From: Allorhizobium sonneratiae
GTDB taxonomy: Bacteria; Pseudomonadota; Alphaproteobacteria; Rhizobiales; Rhizobiaceae
Direction of reading: 5' to 3'
Assembly: GCF_023700755.1 (NCBI RefSeq)
Contig: NZ_JAMKOJ010000007.1
Coordinates: forward strand, 62,001-126,000
DNA: 64,000 bases
In this document: in pieces, positions 60,217 through 64,000 of the stretch
Layout: each line of letters opens with the position of its first letter
How positions within the stretch are numbered: position 1 is the first letter of the stretch
The notes under the pieces: model-generated
The model's database searches: none
Seen by the model: only the letters and a program-made list of their open reading frames with translations
Told to the model about the DNA's origin: nothing
Program-made: the position numbers and the translations under genes

Positions 60217-61128
60217 GTGCCGCAAAAGTCATCCCACACCATGCTTGGCCAGATTGCCGAAACGCTCAGCCTCGTCTCCCATGGGAAACCCGGCCATATC
60301 GTTGATACGCTGATTGCCGAACGCGGAACGCGCATCGTCAATCATCCGCTCTGGCCAGTGCTGCGACCGTTTCTCTACACGCTACTGCGCTATGACCGCG
60401 CGATCGATTTCGCCAATGCGATCGAAGGTCTCTCCGGCTTTCAGTCCTTCGATTACATGAGCAAGCTGCTCAATCTCGATCTTCACGTCACCAACCGGGA
60501 ACGTATTCCGGAAAAGGGCGGCTTTCTGCTGGTCAGCAATCATCCGACCGGCATTGCCGATGGTGTGGCCATGTTCGATCTGTTGAAGGACAGTCGGCCC
60601 GATATGGTGGTCTTCGCCAATCGTGACGCCGCCCGCGTCAATCCCCGCTTCGTTGAAATGATCATTCCGGTCGAGTGGCGCGAACAGTATAAATCCAAGC
60701 TGAAGACGCGTGAGACGCTTGTTCTGACCAATCAGGCCATCGAAGAAGGCAAGGTCGCCATTCTGTTTCCCTCAGGCCGCATCGCCTATTGGGCCGATGG
60801 AAGGTTGAATGAACGGCCGTGGAAAACCTCTGCCATCGGTCTTGCCCGCAAATACAATCTGCCGATCCTGCCGGTGCATATGAAGGCACGCAATTCCGGC
60901 CTGTTCTACTGGTTCGCCAACTGGTCAACCGAATTGCGCGACATGACCGTGTTCTATGAGTTGTTGAACAAGAAAGGCCGTCGCTTCGACTTCACCATCG
61001 GCAATCTGATTGCGCCGGATGCGTTGCAGGGCGATGTCAACCAGTTGACCAGAGCGCTTGAACAACACACGGTGCACCGGCTTTCAGAAAACGCCGATGC
61101 GGTCTTCGATCCCGCAATCAGCCTATAA
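60217..61128 (+). CDS. Lysophospholipid acyltransferase-like protein (PlsC-related)
   Basis: The 303-residue protein has a PlsC-type acyltransferase fold with SNHPTGIADGVAMFD near residue 108, where H and D are five residues apart, as in hemolysin-like acyltransferases (HPLGGLD), not the HX4D of classical PlsC. FPSGRIAYW is the second motif (near 187). Start is GTG 60217 with AGGAG 14 nt upstream; an ATG at 60241 is possible. Acyl acceptor unknown. It is divergent from xerC. Confidence 0.85.
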   Translation: MPQKSSHTMLGQIAETLSLVSHGKPGHIVDTLIAERGTRIVNHPLWPVLRPFLYTLLRYDRAIDFANAIEGLSGFQSFDYMSKLLNLDLHVTNRERIPEKGGFLLVSNHPTGIADGVAMFDLLKDSRPDMVVFANRDAARVNPRFVEMIIPVEWREQYKSKLKTRETLVLTNQAIEEGKVAILFPSGRIAYWADGRLNERPWKTSAIGLARKYNLPILPVHMKARNSGLFYWFANWSTELRDMTVFYELLNKKGRRFDFTIGNLIAPDALQGDVNQLTRALEQHTVHRLSENADAVFDPAISL

Positions 61129-61155
61129 AAAAGGCGGCCGTAAAGGCCGCCTTTT
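61129..61155. terminator. Bidirectional terminator between acyltransferase and rplS
   Basis: AAAAGGCGGCC (61129-61139) pairs with GGCCGCCTTTT (61145-61155), a GC-rich stem with A/T flanks on both sides. Confidence 0.88.
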
Positions 61156-61177
61156 CATTTTGCCTGTTACATAAGGC

Positions 61178-61696
61178 TTATTCAGCCGAACCCTCGGCAG
61201 CCTTTGCAGCTTCGGCGGCTTCAGCAGCAGCCTTTTCAGCGGCCAAAGCCTGAGCGGCAGCCAGCTTTTCAGCTTCGATGCGAGCCTTTTCCTCGGCGAT
61301 AGCGGCACGTTCTGCTTCGTTGAGCTTGCGGGCGCGGGTGCCGGTGTTTTCGACGATACGGGCAGATTTGCCGCGACGGTCGCGCAGGTAGTAGAGCTTG
61401 GCGCGGCGAACCTTACCGCGGCGAACCACTTCGACGCTTTCAACCAGCGGCGAATAGACCGGGAAAACGCGCTCGACGCCTTCGCCATAGGAGATCTTGC
61501 GGACGGTGAAGTTTTCGTTCAGGCCACCGCCGGAACGGGCAATGCATACGCCTTCATAGGCCTGTACGCGGGTACGGTTGCCTTCCGTAACCTTGACGTT
61601 GACGCGCAGCGTGTCGCCGGGAGAAAATTCGGGAAGCTTGCGCTGGGCTTCGATCTTGGCGGCCTGTTCGGCTTCCAGCTGCTGAATGATGTTCAT
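61178..61696 (-). CDS. rplS: 50S ribosomal protein L19 with Ala/Glu-rich tail
   Basis: L19 lies at the 30S-50S interface. The first 118 residues ([56 protein letters not shown]) match L19. A further 50 residues form a charged helix rich in Ala, Glu and Lys that is absent in E. coli L19 (115 aa). The ATG is at 61696. A 190-bp gap separates it from trmD. Confidence 0.95.
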   Translation of the reverse strand: MNIIQQLEAEQAAKIEAQRKLPEFSPGDTLRVNVKVTEGNRTRVQAYEGVCIARSGGGLNENFTVRKISYGEGVERVFPVYSPLVESVEVVRRGKVRRAKLYYLRDRRGKSARIVENTGTRARKLNEAERAAIAEEKARIEAEKLAAAQALAAEKAAAEAAEAAKAAEGSAE

Positions 61697-61886
61697 GGTC
61701 TTACCTTTTCACGTTCTTCTGAAACAGCCAGAGCGCTCAACACTATCCCTTAAGTCCTTGCCGCAGGGATACGCCATCAGGCGGGAGCGGTTACGCGGTT
61801 CTTTGTTTTGGCAGACGGGAGAACATAAAGCTCACCCATTTCCGGGCGTGGCCATACACCAATTCTACCCGCTTGTCATCCCTTCG

Positions 61887-62576
61887 TCACGGATTTTTCC
61901 TGGAAACCAGCAAATCCGGGCGGCGTTCACGGGTCAGTCGCAAGGCTTCCTCCTGCCGCCAGAGGTCGATGGCCTTGTGATTGCCGGAGGTCAGCACGGC
62001 GGGGATCTCCCGTTCCTCGAAGGTCTGCGGCCTTGTATAATGCGGATGTTCAAGAAGACCGTCCTCGAAGCTTTCATGCAGGCCGGAGAGATCGTTGCCC
62101 ATGACGCCGGGAAGAATGCGCACGACCGCATCGAGCAGGATCAGCGCCGCCGGTTCGCCGCCGGAGAGAATGTAGTCGCCGATCGAGACCTCTTCCAGTT
62201 GACGGGCATCGATGACGCGTTGATCCACGCCCTCAAACCGTCCGCAGACGATCACAGCCCCATCGCCGCTCGCCAGTTCGCGCACGCGGGCCTGGGTGAG
62301 CGGTCGTCCGCGCGGGCTCATCAACAGCCGCGGACGGCTGTCATCCGCGACAGAATCAATGGCGCGCGCCAGCACATCGGGTCGCAGAACCATGCCCGCG
62401 CCGCCGCCTGCGGGGGTGTCATCGACACTGCGATGCCTGTCGAGGGCAAAATCGCGGATCTGCACCGTCGTCATTCGCCAGTCGCCGCGCTCCAGCGCCC
62501 GTCCGGCAAGGGAATGGCCGAGATGACCGGGAAACATCTCCGGGTAGAGCGTCAGCACCGTCGCATGAAAGCTCAT
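61887..62576 (-). CDS. trmD: tRNA (guanine(37)-N1)-methyltransferase TrmD
   Basis: TrmD forms m1G37 in tRNAs reading CNN codons. The 229-residue SPOUT enzyme has [12 protein letters not shown] and the deep-knot motif [13 protein letters not shown] followed by [15 protein letters not shown]. The C-terminal domain has [13 protein letters not shown]. Start ATG 62576 overlaps the rimM stop by 4 nt, as in other rpsP-rimM-trmD-rplS operons. Confidence 0.95.
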   Translation of the reverse strand: MSFHATVLTLYPEMFPGHLGHSLAGRALERGDWRMTTVQIRDFALDRHRSVDDTPAGGGAGMVLRPDVLARAIDSVADDSRPRLLMSPRGRPLTQARVRELASGDGAVIVCGRFEGVDQRVIDARQLEEVSIGDYILSGGEPAALILLDAVVRILPGVMGNDLSGLHESFEDGLLEHPHYTRPQTFEEREIPAVLTSGNHKAIDLWRQEEALRLTRERRPDLLVSRKNP

Positions 62577-63184
62577 GCGCCGTCGCCTTTGCTGCCCGGA
62601 TTTTTCTTCTGCGGTCCCTTCCTGTCGATGCGTCCTTCCGGATCGAAAGGGTCATCGGGATTTTCATCGACAAGGCCGGCGGCAATCGGATCGATCAGCA
62701 GCTTGCCGGCCTCGAGATCGATTTCCAGTACCGCCGCTTCGGAAAAGGGGATGAGAACGGGGCGCTTGCCCGGCCCTTTGACCTCCAGAAGATCGCCAGC
62801 GCCGAAATCGAAAACGGCGGTTACCGCGCCATAGCTTTTGCCGCTTGCGTCGAAAACATCCAGACCTTCGAGATCCGCATAGAAAAATTCGTCCTCATCG
62901 AGATCTTCATCGGGCAGCGCATTGCGGTCGATGAAAAGCTCCAGCCCATTCAGCGCCTCAGCGGCAGTGCGGTCATTGACGCCGCGAAAACGGACAATGA
63001 CGACATTCTTGGCCTCGCGCAGATCGAGCACTTCGAAAACCCGACCATCGGCACTGTGTAAATGGCCATAATCGCCAAAGGCCAGTGGATCGGCGGTAAA
63101 GACCTTGACCCTGACTTCGCCGCGCAGCCCCTGCGCTGCACCGATCACACCCATCAATACGGGATTTTCAAGTTTGCTCATCAA
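62573..63184 (-). CDS. rimM: Ribosome maturation factor RimM
   Basis: RimM assists 30S head assembly with S19. The 203 residues have the N-terminal RimM domain ([21 protein letters not shown]) and a PRC-barrel ([35 protein letters not shown]). A hydrophilic tail of about 30 residues ([16 protein letters not shown]) extends beyond the usual end. The ATG is at 63184, 250 bp after rpsP. Confidence 0.94.
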   Translation of the reverse strand: MMSKLENPVLMGVIGAAQGLRGEVRVKVFTADPLAFGDYGHLHSADGRVFEVLDLREAKNVVIVRFRGVNDRTAAEALNGLELFIDRNALPDEDLDEDEFFYADLEGLDVFDASGKSYGAVTAVFDFGAGDLLEVKGPGKRPVLIPFSEAAVLEIDLEAGKLLIDPIAAGLVDENPDDPFDPEGRIDRKGPQKKNPGSKGDGA

Positions 63185-63434
63185 AGCCCCTGCTTGGACA
63201 GAGAAGGTTTGAGCCTTTTAAGCAGGATTTCAGAAAACAGGCCATCGGTTTTCGGAGCAAACTGCAAAAGACTTTCAACGGCAAACGGGCGACATGATCC
63301 CATGCCGCCCGTCGATAAAAGCATTCTGGCACCATCAGCCTTCATCAAAATCATGAAAGATGCTGCATGATGCTGATTGTTTTCATGCTGTTCAACCTCA
63401 GGCCACGGTCTGCCCAAGGGTGCACAAAGCAAGA
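63185..63434. other. rpsP-rimM spacer with stem-loop
   Basis: The 250-bp spacer holds a stem CGGGCGACATG (63286-63296) and CATGCCGCCCG (63301-63311), one mismatch, tight loop. No gene is visible. It may modulate read-through from rpsP into rimM. Confidence 0.5.
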
Positions 63435-63794
63435 TCAGGCAGCAGCTTCGGCAGCGTCAGCAGCCTTCTGAGCCTTCTCAGCAGCGCGTTCCTGAGCCTT
63501 CTTGCCCGGCTTTGCCTTTTCCGGGTTGCTGCGGGCGTCGCGCTTGGCAAGGCCGGCCTGATCAAGGAAACGCAGAACGCGGTCAGTCGGCTGTGCACCC
63601 TTGGCAAGCCATTCCTTGACGCGCTCGATGTCGAGTTCAACGCGCTTTTCACTGTCCTTGCCGAGCATCGGGTTCCAGGAACCGAGCTTTTCCAGGAAGC
63701 GGCCATCGCGCGGGCTGCGGGCGTCGGCAACGACGATGTGGTAATAAGGACGCTTCTTGGAACCGCCGCGAGCGAGACGAATCTTGAGGGACAT
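63435..63794 (-). CDS. rpsP: 30S ribosomal protein S16 with C-terminal tail
   Basis: S16 is an early assembly protein of the 30S body. Residues 1-80 ([34 protein letters not shown]) are typical. The last 38 residues form an Ala/Lys/Glu-rich tail ([18 protein letters not shown]) absent from the 82-residue E. coli protein. The ATG is at 63794 after TAAGGAGTAACTC. It heads the rpsP-rimM-trmD-rplS series. Confidence 0.96.
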   Translation of the reverse strand: MSLKIRLARGGSKKRPYYHIVVADARSPRDGRFLEKLGSWNPMLGKDSEKRVELDIERVKEWLAKGAQPTDRVLRFLDQAGLAKRDARSNPEKAKPGKKAQERAAEKAQKAADAAEAAA

Positions 63795-63853
63795 GAGTTA
63801 CTCCTTAGGGTCTTTGGCCCGCTTTGGCGGACCGGTTTTTGTTGAGGCCGCCG

Positions 63854-64000
63854 TCAGGCGGTCTGTTCGGTTTGACCGCCATGTTCGGCGGCAATGGCTT
63901 CATGATGCCGGATGACTTCCTTGATGATGAAGTTCAGGAACTTCTCAGCGAAATCCGGGTCCAGATCGGCATCGTGGGCAAGCCGCCGCAAACGCTCGAT
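63854..64000 (-). CDS. Chorismate mutase (AroQ type), C-terminal part
   Basis: The last 48 codons are inside the window: ERLRRLAHDADLDPDF, FLNFIIKEVIRHHEAIAAEH, then a Thr/Gln-rich end. The pattern of helix 3 of AroQ chorismate mutases (phenylalanine/tyrosine route) is clear. The start lies beyond the right edge. It precedes rpsP with 59 bp between. Confidence 0.85.
   Translation of the reverse strand: MERLRRLAHDADLDPDFAEKFLNFIIKEVIRHHEAIAAEHGGQTEQTA

Overview
The window reads as chromosomal DNA of a Rhizobiaceae alphaproteobacterium (Rhizobium/Agrobacterium/Allorhizobium type). This rests on the gene families (LON-domain plus Trm112 pair, IalB, DUF2794, DUF2585, F1-only atpHAGDC operon, rpsP-rimM-trmD-rplS with long Ala-rich tails), on frequent GTG starts coupled to the upstream stop, and on intergenic repeats typical of the family, including two RIME1-type double palindromes. 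The genus is not resolved.

Layout. 1-4.3 kb: a UbiH-type flavin monooxygenase cut by the left edge, then Trm112, a LON-domain protein, a YbbN-type thioredoxin (minus strand) and a ProX-type tRNA-editing protein. 4.5-9.8 kb: tRNA-Gly(GCC), a glycosyltransferase-like gene, a copCD copper cassette with a small His/Cys-rich protein, and priA. 9.9-16.5 kb (plus): small membrane protein, metallo-beta-lactamase-fold hydrolase, dapF-mtaB, ftsY, septation protein A and DUF2585. 16.5-19.6 kb (minus): cytochrome c maturation genes ccmA-ccmB and ccmC-ccmD-ccmG, split by a double-hairpin repeat; acnA is divergent from them. 22.9-30.8 kb: DUF1223, DUF2794, LysE exporter, rlmN, ialB, DUF1232, pterin dehydratase, low-molecular-weight phosphatase, thpR and an SGNH esterase. 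30.8-43 kb: an ABC ATPase/FtsX permease pair divergent from the esterase, a BI-1 protein, a short-chain dehydrogenase, argG, an M3 peptidase, typA and an aldo/keto reductase.

43.2-52.3 kb is the most coherent accessory block. It is a minus-strand series LysR > fdsG > fdsB > fdsA > fdhD > fdsD > OFA-family transporter: a complete soluble NAD-linked molybdenum formate dehydrogenase with its FdhD maturation factor, a likely regulator and a candidate formate/oxalate carrier. 52.6-57.6 kb is the F1 ATP synthase operon. 57.8-64 kb: TraB/GumN protein, xerC, an acyltransferase, then rplS, trmD, rimM, rpsP and the C-terminus of a chorismate mutase cut by the right edge.

I see no CRISPR array, insertion sequence, prophage or defence island. 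The most unusual signal is intergenic: two copies of a roughly 170-bp double hairpin (18120-18290 and 58945-59115). Their sequences differ but base pairing is kept by paired substitutions, and both lie exactly 24 nt past the stop codon of the upstream gene. The window also holds RIME1 copies, a 58-bp tandem repeat, and an unusual pseudo-symmetric pair of insertions in the OFA transporter.
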